From Methylomonas subterranea (lineage in GTDB: Bacteria; Pseudomonadota; Gammaproteobacteria; Methylococcales; Methylomonadaceae): 64,000 bases of DNA. Numbering within the stretch: position 1 is the first letter of the stretch; the number at the start of each line of letters is the position of its first letter. The translations under genes were made by a program, and so were the position numbers. Positions 8,165 to 18,014 of the stretch are shown one piece after another. The stretch is from the NCBI RefSeq assembly GCF_024505185.1, contig NZ_JANIBJ010000010.1, positions 1 through 64,000 of the forward strand, written 5' to 3'. The notes under the pieces were generated by a model. That model made no database searches and was not told where the DNA came from. It worked only from the letters and a program-made list of their open reading frames with translations.

Positions 8165-9766
8165 TTATCCGGCCCGCAGTTTGGGTACGGCCGCCAGCAA
8201 GGTTTTGGTGTAAGAGTGGCTTGGCCGTAGCAAAACCTGCTCAACCAAACCGCGTTCGACGATCTTGCCCCGGTACATCACCGCCACCTCGTCGGCCATT
8301 TCCGCCACCACGCCGAAACTGTGGGTAATCAGCAAATAGCTCAAACCTTGCCGGGCTTGCAGATTCTTCAATAGCGCGATGATTTGCGCCTGCACGGAAA
8401 CGTCCAACGCGCTGGTCGGCTCGTCGCAAATGATCAGCTTGGGCTCCACCGCCAAAGCGCGGGCGATACAGATGCGCTGGCGTTGGCCGCCGGAAAATTC
8501 GTGCGGATAACGCAAGGCCGCGTCGGCCGGTAAATCGACTTGTTTAAGCAAATCGGCCACACGGTTTTGTTTTTCCTCCCGGCTGCCGCCGGGCCGCAAC
8601 GACACAAGCCCCTCGGCGATAATATCGCCCACCAGCATCCTGGGGTTCATGGCCGAGAACGGATCCTGGAACACGATCTGCATTTCGGCGCGTTGTTTAC
8701 GCAGGGCTTCGCCGCTTAATTGGCTTAAATCCTCTCCGTCGAACAATACCCGTCCGGCATGAGACGGAATCAGATTCAGCAAGCCCTTGCCCATGCTGGT
8801 CTTGCCGCAGCCGGATTCGCCGACCAGAGCCAGCGTTGTGCCGGCCCGCAGTTCGAAATCCACCCCGTCCACCGCCTTGACATGGCCGACCACGCGCTTG
8901 AACACGCCTTTGCGGATAGGGTAATAAACCTTGAAATCCTCGACTTTTAGCAACGCCGGCTTAGCCTCGGCTTGCTTGCCCAGACAACTTTCGATCTTCG
9001 GCAGCGCCGCCAACAATTTCAAACTGTAGGGGTGTCTGGCTTGGCGGAAAAATTCGCCGGTCTCGGCCGTTTCGACGATTTTGCCGTTTTGCATCACCGC
9101 GATGCGGTCGGCGATATTGGATACCAGCGCCAAATCGTGACTGATCAGCCACAAGGCCATGCCGGTCTGCTGCTGCAGATTTTTCAGCAAGTCCAGAATC
9201 TGCGCCTGTATGGTCACATCCAGCGCCGTGGTCGGCTCGTCGGCGATCAACAAATCCGGCTGGCCGGCCAAGGCGATGGCAATCATCACCCGCTGGCGTT
9301 GGCCACCGGACAGTTGATGCGGGTACTCGTTGACGCGGCGCTCGGGCTCCGGTATTTCCACTTGTTTGAGTAACTCCAAAACCCTTTGCCTGATTTGCTT
9401 TTGGGTTAGCTGAAAATGCAGCTGCAATACTTCGGCAATTTGCGCCCCGATGGTCATGACCGGATTCAGCGACGACATCGGGTCTTGAAAAATCAAACCG
9501 ATGCGGCGGCCGCGCAGTTTGCAGAATTCTATTTCCGGAATTTTAAGCAAATCCTGGTCTTGCAGGGTAATCGATTGCGCCCGCATGCGCGCGGCATTCG
9601 GCAATAGCCGCAGCACCGACAATGCGGTGATGGACTTGCCCGATCCGGATTCGCCGACCAGGGCAAAGGTTTCGCCGGGGTGGATTTCGAAGCTGATGTC
9701 GTCGACGACTTTGGTTTGGCCGAAGGTAACGGTGAGGTTGGTAACGGTTAAAAGCGATTGCGGCAT
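8165..9766 (-). CDS. yejF: Oligopeptide ABC transporter, double ATP-binding protein YejF
   Basis: A 533-residue protein with two ABC ATPase domains in one chain. Each half has a Walker A ('GESGSGKS' near 38, 'GESGCGKTS' near 314), a signature ('LSGGQRQR' and 'FSGGQRQR') and a Walker B ('[12 protein letters not shown]', '[12 protein letters not shown]'). Both halves end with the extra oligopeptide-transporter segment ('[12 protein letters not shown]', '[12 protein letters not shown]'). It energises uptake by YejB and YejE. In the normal yejABEF order it should follow yejE, but here the IetAS-like pair lies in between; the stop of the protease gene and the yejF start share one base (TAATG at 9764-9768). 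Confidence 0.92.
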   Translation of the reverse strand: MPQSLLTVTNLTVTFGQTKVVDDISFEIHPGETFALVGESGSGKSITALSVLRLLPNAARMRAQSITLQDQDLLKIPEIEFCKLRGRRIGLIFQDPMSSLNPVMTIGAQIAEVLQLHFQLTQKQIRQRVLELLKQVEIPEPERRVNEYPHQLSGGQRQRVMIAIALAGQPDLLIADEPTTALDVTIQAQILDLLKNLQQQTGMALWLISHDLALVSNIADRIAVMQNGKIVETAETGEFFRQARHPYSLKLLAALPKIESCLGKQAEAKPALLKVEDFKVYYPIRKGVFKRVVGHVKAVDGVDFELRAGTTLALVGESGCGKTSMGKGLLNLIPSHAGRVLFDGEDLSQLSGEALRKQRAEMQIVFQDPFSAMNPRMLVGDIIAEGLVSLRPGGSREEKQNRVADLLKQVDLPADAALRYPHEFSGGQRQRICIARALAVEPKLIICDEPTSALDVSVQAQIIALLKNLQARQGLSYLLITHSFGVVAEMADEVAVMYRGKIVERGLVEQVLLRPSHSYTKTLLAAVPKLRAG

Positions 9767-12345
9767 TAGCGTTGTTCAATCTTGATTTGGGTTTGAATAC
9801 GACTGCGAATTTCCTGGTAAATCGGAATAGAGATACCTTCTTTAACTTCCATGGTGACTGCAAGCGCATAGGGAATCTGCTCGTCCAGCTTATCAACTGC
9901 ATCGGAATTGCATTGCACAGGAATGACCAATTCGTCGCCATCCTGATAATAAGATACCTTACTGCTTTCCAATATTTCGTGTTGAACGGTACCACGCCTG
10001 ACCTGATTCCATTCTGCCTCTTGTCTGCTCAATCCAAGCAAATCGGTATTTTTTGGGGCTTCAAAAAACAGTTTGGCTTGGCGCAAATAGCGATGGTTAG
10101 GATTGATTGGCGTGAACCAGGCCAGAGTAATCGTTAAACGCCGCCATTGTTTGGAGTTTGCCAAGGAAGGCGGGAGCGGAAAACGGTATTCGTGGACTTG
10201 TTTCTCGCCAATATGCCCACAGCCGATAACTGTCGCGCGTTGTTCCGTACAAGCCAGAACCCTTGAGATATTGGCGTTGCCGTAACCAATAAATTTGCTG
10301 GCATAACTTTTAAATTGTCGAGAGTTGGCGGGTGTCTTTAGATGTTGATCCAATGCCTCTTCGGCACCTTCTCTGGAGGCGCTATGCACTAGTAAGGCTT
10401 TGATTAGAACGGCAATTTGGTTTTCCTGTATGGCACCGGCCGTTTGCTGCCTAAGGGTATCGATGACTTCATAGATCTTGGCACCAGCACGGGAGGCCAA
10501 TGCCGTGGCGTTACTGCTACCGCGTGTGTAACTCGAAGCCGATTGATCGCCTGGCTGGCCTTCAACGGCTACTTTTTGCCCGGGTGACAAAATAGATTCA
10601 GAAAGCTTAAAAGAGCTGCCAATAGGTGGAGTATTAAATAATTGCTGGCCACCAGGCAATAAAATGTCAGGTTTAATAGACCGTCGAAAACCATGGCCTA
10701 AGCAGTTTGTGGGACTAAATAATTTCGTTTCCGGAAGAATATCTACTCGTCTTGCCCAATATGAAATAGTTGAACTGTCACTATGGCTGGCCCCTACCGT
10801 AATGGAATTTAGCGATTCGGCAGGAGAAATAATCCGACGATGACGGGCCGTCTCGTTGATTTTAGTCAACGTTATTTGAGTTTTTTCCGCATCGCTCAAG
10901 CAATTGAACTCGTCCTCGGAAACGCCGAGATCGATCGACTCATTGATATTGCCGGTACTGACGCAAAATAGCACTTTATATTTCCACGACAGCCAATCCA
11001 ACAATTTCGCACAAGGACTCAGCGTATGAATAAACATCCGGGATGGGTCGCCAAAGGACAGATTAATGATCTTTACCGTATCGGCTTGGGCCGGAACATC
11101 CCCTTCGCCTTCGAACATACGACGGACGGCACGTTCGATACGATCTTCATAAAAAACCTCATCCGGTACATGTTCAACCCGATTTTTCGCATGCGGGTTG
11201 GGTTGCATAATAGGACGAAAATAAACCGGTCTCGTTAACGGAAGTTCGTTAGCATCCAACTCACCGTGTATGACCAACGAAGCCATTGCAGTGCCATGTT
11301 TTCTGTTGCCGGGCTGATACTCGTTTTCCAGTTCGTCAGCATCGTCCAAAATTAACCGGTCTTTTAACCAGGTATGTTGGCTGAACGGTACGCCGTCTAA
11401 AATTGCAACTATCGGATCGCCTCTGACTGGATATTCCGGCGCTGCTTCTATTGGAGCCGTTTCATCGGGCGAGCTGGTCAACGATTGTCCGGTTGGGCGA
11501 AAAAACATAATCGACGGCAGCTTCAATAAATTGATGTCCAACTCGTTTCTATCAATCTTTTCGACTATCGATTGAATGCTATTTCTGGTTAATTGGGCTT
11601 TTGCCGCATGAAAGCCGATCTCTGGGTACTCAAGAAATGGACTGATTAACTGTCCGGATAATTCTTTCAATAAAGTTTTAAAAACAGCCTCATTTTGCTT
11701 TCTGGTCTGTCTGTCCCTACGGTAAAAGAACTCTACTTGGAAATTGATGAGTTGGTGTGCGGTGTCCTCGTACTCCAAATCTTCGCGCCAAATATCGAGA
11801 ACACCGGTTTCTATTAATTGCTCTTGTATCCCCCAGCGCCGAATAACCTTGATTTGGGAGAATACGTCTCTCCATTTGGCTTTACCTGGAGGTAAATCGT
11901 TTGTTTTTTGCCATTGATTCCAAAGGGCTAGCAATTCGGACAAACCTTGTTGGTTGGTCATGGCAAGATACAACCGACCTTCAACAAGCTTATCGGTTTT
12001 CTGTTGTTTGCTGTCTTTGTTGAAAAAATACTCATCCGGCTCGAATTCCTCGTCCCATTCGGCCAGCCATTCCAGCCCGGGTGTATTGGCAATTGCGCGT
12101 TGAAAGTCCTCTAGGCGTCCAGCCGTTTCAATCACCAACACCATTTCAGGTTCAATTCCGGCAATTGAAGCAGACAATATCGCCTGATCAGCTCGAAATT
12201 GTTTCTCCAGAGTTTCAAACTGCGGCGTTAACCGTGAAATTTGTACTTGCTTTGCCAGTGCATTTAGTGGTGGGAAACCAGCTCTTCCCTTTGGAGGATC
12301 AACAATTTTTGCTTGGGGGAAAATCAATAACGGTAATTCGGCCAT
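9766..12345 (-). CDS. ietS: IetS-like subtilisin family serine protease
   Basis: An 859-residue S8 (subtilisin-like) protease without a signal peptide, so probably cytoplasmic. The catalytic triad reads as Asp317 in 'VAILDG', His350 in 'KHGTAMA' and Ser611 in 'GSSNATA'. A long N-terminal part (about 300 residues, many charged) and a C-terminal beta-rich part flank the protease core. It is coded directly after an AAA ATPase, with start and stop sharing a base (TAATG at 12345). The ATPase-subtilase pair is known as IetAS, first seen as a plasmid incompatibility/exclusion factor and later listed as an antiphage system. The DNA here is visibly more AT-rich than the yej genes on both sides, a sign of transfer. 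Confidence 0.75.
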   Translation of the reverse strand: MAELPLLIFPQAKIVDPPKGRAGFPPLNALAKQVQISRLTPQFETLEKQFRADQAILSASIAGIEPEMVLVIETAGRLEDFQRAIANTPGLEWLAEWDEEFEPDEYFFNKDSKQQKTDKLVEGRLYLAMTNQQGLSELLALWNQWQKTNDLPPGKAKWRDVFSQIKVIRRWGIQEQLIETGVLDIWREDLEYEDTAHQLINFQVEFFYRRDRQTRKQNEAVFKTLLKELSGQLISPFLEYPEIGFHAAKAQLTRNSIQSIVEKIDRNELDINLLKLPSIMFFRPTGQSLTSSPDETAPIEAAPEYPVRGDPIVAILDGVPFSQHTWLKDRLILDDADELENEYQPGNRKHGTAMASLVIHGELDANELPLTRPVYFRPIMQPNPHAKNRVEHVPDEVFYEDRIERAVRRMFEGEGDVPAQADTVKIINLSFGDPSRMFIHTLSPCAKLLDWLSWKYKVLFCVSTGNINESIDLGVSEDEFNCLSDAEKTQITLTKINETARHRRIISPAESLNSITVGASHSDSSTISYWARRVDILPETKLFSPTNCLGHGFRRSIKPDILLPGGQQLFNTPPIGSSFKLSESILSPGQKVAVEGQPGDQSASSYTRGSSNATALASRAGAKIYEVIDTLRQQTAGAIQENQIAVLIKALLVHSASREGAEEALDQHLKTPANSRQFKSYASKFIGYGNANISRVLACTEQRATVIGCGHIGEKQVHEYRFPLPPSLANSKQWRRLTITLAWFTPINPNHRYLRQAKLFFEAPKNTDLLGLSRQEAEWNQVRRGTVQHEILESSKVSYYQDGDELVIPVQCNSDAVDKLDEQIPYALAVTMEVKEGISIPIYQEIRSRIQTQIKIEQR

Positions 12346-13316
12346 TACTCCATTCCTTGTGGTTTAGGCTTATATCGGCTTTGCCATTGATGCAATACAG
12401 CCGTGGTGATGTTTTTGGCATTATCGGTTTGTTTACTTAATATTGCTCGTCTGACAATCGTCAGACAGACCTCTTCAATTTCGGAAAAGTTTGTCCCCAA
12501 CATTTTCTTAGCCATTGTTTCGGCGGCTAAGCCGAACTTGACCGATGTCTTTTGTTCCATCGCGGCAATGAATAAAGTGATTTTATCCCGTGAAGGAAGG
12601 GGCAGTTCAACTCTCACCTGGAAGCGTCGCCACACGGCTTTGTCCAACAGTTCCGGGTGATTACTGGCGGCGATCACCACCACATAATCCGGCAAATCGT
12701 CCAATTGCAGTAGTAATGAGCTCACTACGCGCTTGATTTCACCTGTTTCATGGGTATCGCCGCGCTCTTTGCCTATTGTTTCAAACTCATCCAAAAACAA
12801 AACGCAACGTTGAGTTTTTACGTAATCGATGATTTGTTTCAACCGGCTGGCGGTCTCACCCAGGTAGCTGCCAATTAACGTATCGTAGCGAATGGAAACC
12901 AGGGGGTACATTAATTCGGTTGCTATCGCTTCGGCCAAACTGGTTTTGCCATTGCCGGGAGGACCGACCAGTAGAATTCGATTTCGGGCTGACAAGCTAT
13001 AGGCGTGCAACAATTCGGAACGGTGCTGTTCTTCGATTAAATCATTAATTTGTTCCCGTGCCAGATCCGGAACAAAAACTGTCGATAACAATCGTTTTGG
13101 CGTTACTTCGTAAACCAAGTCATTTTGTTTTTGCGATGCAATAGAACGCTGCGGCACCAATTCAGTGCCGAAAGAATTTTGCAGCCGGTCGGCTAGAATC
13201 CGATGCCCTTTATCGCGCTCATCGGCAATCAAAGATTCAGCCGCTTTACGAAACGCAACTTGATCACCTCTGCTACCTGAGCGAATTAGGCTAACCAATA
13301 CATCAGCTCTAGCCAT
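12345..13316 (-). CDS. ietA: IetA-like AAA+ ATPase
   Basis: A 323-residue AAA+ ATPase. Walker A is 'VGPPGNGKTS' near residue 117, Walker B 'VLFLDEFE' near 172, sensor 1 'VIAASNHPELL' and the arginine finger region 'VWRRFQVRVELPLP' follow. An N-terminal helical part of about 100 residues precedes the ATPase core. Pairing with the subtilase gene, which starts within its stop codon, matches the IetAS system, in which the ATPase is thought to control the protease. It starts 46 bases after yejE stops; no promoter is evident in that gap, so it is probably read as part of the yej operon. Confidence 0.77.
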   Translation of the reverse strand: MARADVLVSLIRSGSRGDQVAFRKAAESLIADERDKGHRILADRLQNSFGTELVPQRSIASQKQNDLVYEVTPKRLLSTVFVPDLAREQINDLIEEQHRSELLHAYSLSARNRILLVGPPGNGKTSLAEAIATELMYPLVSIRYDTLIGSYLGETASRLKQIIDYVKTQRCVLFLDEFETIGKERGDTHETGEIKRVVSSLLLQLDDLPDYVVVIAASNHPELLDKAVWRRFQVRVELPLPSRDKITLFIAAMEQKTSVKFGLAAETMAKKMLGTNFSEIEEVCLTIVRRAILSKQTDNAKNITTAVLHQWQSRYKPKPQGME

Positions 13317-13362
13317 AAATGGAATTCCTAAGTCTCATTGCTTAACTTAAAACAAGTTCTTA

Positions 13363-14703
13363 TTATACATTCGCCCTCCGTGGGTCAAACGCATCCCTAA
13401 CACTATCGGCGAACAAATTCGCTGCCAATACCAGCGCGAACATGAACGCGAAGGCCGCCGCCAAAGACCACCACACCACGGGCTCTCTGGCCATTTCCAG
13501 GCGGGCGCTGTTGATCATGTTGCCCCAACTGTGGGTGGTGGGATCGACACCGATGTTGATGTAGGACAGTACCGCCTCGGCCAGTACCAATGAGCTGAAA
13601 TCCAGCACCACGGCGATCAAGACGATGTGCATGACGTTGGGCAGGATGTGGCGGAACAGAATCATGGCCGGCTTGACACCCAAAGCCTGGGCAGCCAGCA
13701 CGTATTCCATTTCGCGCAGCTTGAGGGTTTCGGCGCGCAACAAGCGGCACAAGCCGGTCCAACTGGTCACACCCAAAATCAGGCACAAAAACAGCAGGCG
13801 CATGTCGGCCCGCACTAGCAAACTGTTGAAGTTTTCCGGATGGTTGGCCATGTAGACCTGCACCATCAGAATCGAGGCGGCAATCAGCAACACGCTGGGG
13901 ATGGAATTCAGAGTGGTGTAGATAAACTGGATCAGGTCGTCTACCCAGCCCTTGAAAAAACCGGCCATGATACCGAACACGATAGCCAGCGGCAGCATCA
14001 CCAGCGTGGTCAGCGAACCGATCACCAAACCGGTACGTATGCTTTTTAAGGCCTGATAAAACACGTCTTCGCCGACTTTGTCGGTACCGAGCACGTGGTA
14101 ATACGCCGATAGGGAAAACAAGGTATAACAACCGCTCACCACCAAAAACAAGGTGGCCCAGACCGCCTTGCTGCTGGACGTTCGCCATAATGCCCGCCGC
14201 CGCTCATGCTGATCGCCCCAGGCCAGCAATAACACCATCAACATCAGACCGGCACCCCTGCTAAATCCGCTAAAGGTCTTATCGAACACGTCGCCGACCC
14301 ATTCCGTTTCTGGATCGGCCAGATGGGCGCCGCCGTATTGCAGACGCGGGTAATCCCAACGAGTGGAGCCGTCTGGAGCGGGTATGCTTTCCTTGGCATA
14401 GCCATGCGCCGCAAACGGCGCGGAATAGGTTTTCTCGCCGTGCTTGCGCATGGTGTCGCAGGCTACATCCAGCAGGCTGACGGCCTCGTTACCGCGGCTG
14501 TCGCCAGCCTGGAAATGTATCGAGTCGGCCAAGCCGATCAGCGCGAAACACAACAACAAAGTCAACGAGGCCATCGCTACCGGGTTGGCGGCAATTTTTT
14601 TTAACGGCCGGCGCATATGTTGCTGGCGGCTTAGATAGCAGACCAAGCCCGCGCTGGCCAAAACCAACAGATAAATCAGCCCGTCGGTCCATAACACGAT
14701 CAT
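13363..14703 (-). CDS. yejE: Oligopeptide ABC transporter permease YejE
   Basis: A 446-residue inner-membrane permease. It has two N-terminal membrane segments separated by a periplasmic loop of about 100 residues, then the BPD-transporter core with the EAA-like loop 'EYVLAAQALGVKPAMILFRHILPN'. It pairs with YejB to form the channel for oligopeptides. Start and stop of yejE and yejB share the bases at 14703. Compared with E. coli YejE it is long, because of the periplasmic loop. Confidence 0.93.
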   Translation of the reverse strand: MIVLWTDGLIYLLVLASAGLVCYLSRQQHMRRPLKKIAANPVAMASLTLLLCFALIGLADSIHFQAGDSRGNEAVSLLDVACDTMRKHGEKTYSAPFAAHGYAKESIPAPDGSTRWDYPRLQYGGAHLADPETEWVGDVFDKTFSGFSRGAGLMLMVLLLAWGDQHERRRALWRTSSSKAVWATLFLVVSGCYTLFSLSAYYHVLGTDKVGEDVFYQALKSIRTGLVIGSLTTLVMLPLAIVFGIMAGFFKGWVDDLIQFIYTTLNSIPSVLLIAASILMVQVYMANHPENFNSLLVRADMRLLFLCLILGVTSWTGLCRLLRAETLKLREMEYVLAAQALGVKPAMILFRHILPNVMHIVLIAVVLDFSSLVLAEAVLSYINIGVDPTTHSWGNMINSARLEMAREPVVWWSLAAAFAFMFALVLAANLFADSVRDAFDPRRANV

Positions 14704-15680
14704 CAGCTCAACCTCACGCGCGGATCGACCAGGGTGTAGGAAATATCGGTCAACAGCAGGCCGGCGATATATAGCACGGAGCCCAGAAACACCATGGCCC
14801 GCACGATGGAGAAATCCTGCCGGTTGATGGCATCGATGGTGTAACTGCCCAAACCGGGGATGCTGAAAAACGACTCCATGATCAAGCTACCCATGAACAA
14901 CAGCGGCAAAACCACCACCACGCCGGTCAGAATGGGAATCATGGCGTTTTTCAGCACATGCTTGAACAGCACCTGGGTTTCGCTGAGGCCTTTGGCGCGG
15001 GCGGTGCGGACATAGTCCCGTTCCACTTCCTCCAAAAACAAGCTGCGATACCAACGCACGCCGGAACCGATACCGGCCACCACACTGATAATCACCGGCA
15101 AAATCAGAAACTTGATTGCCGCCCAGCCATCGTCGTAACCGGAAATAGGCACCAGTTTCAACAACTTGCCGATCAAAAACTGGCCGCCGATGATGTAAAA
15201 CAAAGACGACACCGACATCAGCATCACCAGCAACACACTGCTACCCAGCTCTACATAGGTATTGCGGAATAACACCACCAACAGAGCCAGGGTAATGTTG
15301 ACCGACAAACCGACGATCAGGGACGGCAAGGCCAGCGCCAGACTGGGCCACATGCGCTGGCGTATGTCGCTGCCTATATTCCGGCCGCTATCCGAGAGAC
15401 CGAAATCGAACAAAAACAGGTTGATCGATTTTTGATAAAAAATGGTTTCGCTCAGCTGTTTGCCACCGGTCTGTTCGGCATTCCACAGCAAGGGCAAATC
15501 GTAGCCGTGTTGATGCTTCCAATTTTGGATGGCTTGCTCGGTGACCCGCTTTTGACCCAACTGCATGCGGGCCATGTCGTCCGGGCTGTTGACCACGAAG
15601 AACAATACAAAGGTCAGCACATTGACCGCAAGCAGCAACGGCAAGGCATAAAGAATGCGGCGTATGACATAACTCATCAT
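14703..15680 (-). CDS. yejB: Oligopeptide ABC transporter permease YejB
   Basis: A 325-residue permease of the DppB/OppB type, with the N-terminal family motif 'YVIRRILYALPLLLAVNVLTF', six membrane segments and the ATPase-contacting loop 'DYVRTARAKGLSETQVLFKHVLKN'. It ends in 'YTLVDPRVRLS', typical for the family. It overlaps the end of yejA by four bases, or nearly abuts it when the second ATG (15677) is used. Confidence 0.93.
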   Translation of the reverse strand: MMSYVIRRILYALPLLLAVNVLTFVLFFVVNSPDDMARMQLGQKRVTEQAIQNWKHQHGYDLPLLWNAEQTGGKQLSETIFYQKSINLFLFDFGLSDSGRNIGSDIRQRMWPSLALALPSLIVGLSVNITLALLVVLFRNTYVELGSSVLLVMLMSVSSLFYIIGGQFLIGKLLKLVPISGYDDGWAAIKFLILPVIISVVAGIGSGVRWYRSLFLEEVERDYVRTARAKGLSETQVLFKHVLKNAMIPILTGVVVVLPLLFMGSLIMESFFSIPGLGSYTIDAINRQDFSIVRAMVFLGSVLYIAGLLLTDISYTLVDPRVRLS

Positions 15681-17830
15681 GATTGCGTCTCCTGTTGCCG
15701 GCGCCGGTAAGCCTTAACCGCCGGTAAAAACGCCACGGCCAACAACACAAAACCCAACAACAACGGCCAGAATTCAGCCTGGTTCCACTCCTGGCGCTTT
15801 TGTTCGCGCAAGTCGGTATCGACACGGCTGTATTTCAGACGGTTATTGATCATGCGGGCCGGTTTCAAGTTTTGGTACCAACTGTGCAGCAGGGCGAAAT
15901 CCTTGGGGTAGTAGCCGAACAGCCACGGCGCATCGCGGCGCAAAATGTCTTGCATGCGGTCGATGATGATTTGCCGTTCCGGGCCGTTGTCCATGTTGCG
16001 CATTTTTTCGAACAGGCGGTCGAATTCCGGGTTGGCGTAATTGCCGGCATTTTCGCCGCCCTGCCCGACCTTGGAATTGGGGCCGTACAACAGGAAGAAA
16101 AAGTTTTCCGGATCGGGATAATCGGCATTCCAGCCCCAGACGAAAATCTGCGCCGCGCCGGTACGCATTTTTTCCTGAAAACGGTTGTAATCGGTACCGC
16201 GTATCACCAGTTGGATGCCGAGCTTTTCGAATTGTTTGCGGTACCAGTTCATCAAGGCCTTGTCGTCGCTGCCGGTGGCCGTGGTGTCGAAATACAGCAA
16301 CAGGGCTTGACCGGTTTTTGGGTCGATACCGTTTGGGTAACCGGCTTCGGCCAGCAATTGTCTGGCTTTTTCGATGGCTTTACGCTGCGGCTTGCCGTTT
16401 AGCCAGTCGTAGACGACGGGATTGATGCCGGCCGCGCCGTCCCGGTACCCGAAGATACCCGGAGGCAGCGCGCCTTGCGCCGCCAAACCGCGGCCGTTGG
16501 CGAAAATGGCGATGAATTCCTCGTAATCGACCGCAATCGCAATGGCTTGCCGCAGTTTGCGGCTTGCCTCGCCAGCGCCGCCTAGCACCGGGTCCAGCAT
16601 GTTAAATCCCATGTAAAAAATCGAGGTCGCCACCGAGGTATGCAGCTGAATCTGTTTATCCCGCATCATCGGCGTTAACAGCGGATCGCCGCTGCCGGAA
16701 AACTGCACGGCCTGATCGAAGCTGTCCGAGGCAATGCCGGAAGCATCGTAATAGCCCTGCAAAAATTTGGCCCAATAGGGAATGGTTTCCTTTTCCAAGG
16801 TGTACACCACCTTGTCGACAAACGGCAAGAGCTTACCGGCATCGTTCAGCAAGCCGGCTTCCTTATCGCCCGGATCGCCGTCGGTCGGGTAAAAATCGGC
16901 ATGGTAATGGGGGTTTTTCGCCAACACCATGCGCCGGTTGGGATTGTTTTCTTTTAGCCAAAACGGCCCGGTACCGATCGGAAACCAGTCCAGGGTAATG
17001 TTTTTGTTTTTCAAGCCCGGCTGGTCATAAAACGCATCGGCCTCCCAAGGCATGGGGGCAAAAAACGGCATGGCCAGCCAATATTCAAACTGCGGATATT
17101 TGCCCTTGATACGGATGCGGTAGGCATGCTCGTTGACGGCTTCCACGCCGCGCAGGTTTTGGTTTTTCAAATCGGCGATGTCTACAGCTGCGGTTTGCCG
17201 GGTAAATTCGCTAAAACCGTCGATATAGCCGGCCATCAATTCGGCGATCGGCGACTGAATTTTTGCATAGGCCAGGCGCTTGATCTGGTAAACATAATCT
17301 TCGGCCGTCAAGCTTCGGCTCTGTTGCACCGGCAAGTCCGCCAGCGTGTCGATTGCCGCCAATTGCTCTTTGCTCAAGGCATGATACAGATACCGGCCGG
17401 GCTCGCTTTGACTGAAGGCGGGATGCGGTTGAAACTCGATGCCGGGTTTGATGCTTATCAGGTATTCGCTAAACGCCACTTCCGTGTCGCTGGCGGTCTC
17501 CGCCAGTGCGTTGCCTTGTTTGTCCAGATAGCGAACCTCGGGCATTTCGGCGGCCGTTAAGGGCTGCAATTGATAAGGGCGCTTCAGATAATGATATTGC
17601 AGCGGCGGTTCGTAAATTTGGCAGATAAAGCCGTATTCGTCGCTGCTGTATGCCACCGCCGGGTCCAGGTGTTTCGGCCGCTCGGCAAACGAGGAATACA
17701 GAATGGATTGGCCGTGGTCGGCCTCGGGATAAGGGTTGTTGAGCTGGGAAATGTCGCAGGCGGTCATTATAAAAACCGATAGCGTCAGCATTAGCGTGCG
17801 AACTTTGGGAAGCGACTGAGTGCTGGACAT
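15677..17830 (-). CDS. yejA: Oligopeptide ABC transporter substrate-binding lipoprotein YejA
   Basis: A 717-residue SBP family 5 binding protein. The ATG at 17830 is preferred over the longer frame (to 17983) because a signal peptide then follows directly, ending in the lipobox 'IMTAC'. The protein has the family elements 'FAERPKHLDPAVAYS', 'PFWLKENNPNRRMVLAKNP' and 'GWNADYPDPENFF'. A C-terminal hydrophobic segment ('LLLGFVLLAVAFLPAV') and an Arg-rich tail are additional, so it may be held in the membrane at both ends. It is the first gene of the yej operon. Confidence 0.9.
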   Translation of the reverse strand: MSSTQSLPKVRTLMLTLSVFIMTACDISQLNNPYPEADHGQSILYSSFAERPKHLDPAVAYSSDEYGFICQIYEPPLQYHYLKRPYQLQPLTAAEMPEVRYLDKQGNALAETASDTEVAFSEYLISIKPGIEFQPHPAFSQSEPGRYLYHALSKEQLAAIDTLADLPVQQSRSLTAEDYVYQIKRLAYAKIQSPIAELMAGYIDGFSEFTRQTAAVDIADLKNQNLRGVEAVNEHAYRIRIKGKYPQFEYWLAMPFFAPMPWEADAFYDQPGLKNKNITLDWFPIGTGPFWLKENNPNRRMVLAKNPHYHADFYPTDGDPGDKEAGLLNDAGKLLPFVDKVVYTLEKETIPYWAKFLQGYYDASGIASDSFDQAVQFSGSGDPLLTPMMRDKQIQLHTSVATSIFYMGFNMLDPVLGGAGEASRKLRQAIAIAVDYEEFIAIFANGRGLAAQGALPPGIFGYRDGAAGINPVVYDWLNGKPQRKAIEKARQLLAEAGYPNGIDPKTGQALLLYFDTTATGSDDKALMNWYRKQFEKLGIQLVIRGTDYNRFQEKMRTGAAQIFVWGWNADYPDPENFFFLLYGPNSKVGQGGENAGNYANPEFDRLFEKMRNMDNGPERQIIIDRMQDILRRDAPWLFGYYPKDFALLHSWYQNLKPARMINNRLKYSRVDTDLREQKRQEWNQAEFWPLLLGFVLLAVAFLPAVKAYRRRQQETQS

Positions 17831-17973
17831 TATGCGAAGGCCTTGAAAACTTAACGGCATTCTAACAACAAGCCATAAAAATAATAAGTGGGCAAGAAGG
17901 ATGCTGAAACCAATGCCGCTCGGTTCAAGCACACTTGCGAGGCGGACCGCCGCGGCAAGCGCGCCATCCAGCT

Positions 17974-18001
17974 CGGTTCCCACGCAGGACCGCGGGAACC
18001 G
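17974..18001. repeat. Palindromic repeat (GGTTCCC..GGGAACC type)
   Basis: CGGTTCCC (17974-17981) and GGGAACCG (17994-18001) form a perfect 8-bp stem with a 12-base loop. There is no T-run on either side, so it is not a clear rho-independent terminator. The sequence resembles a dispersed palindrome common in methanotroph genomes. It sits between fabV and yejA, both read leftwards, and could still slow transcription. Confidence 0.5.
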
Positions 18002-18014
18002 GGCATGACGGAAT

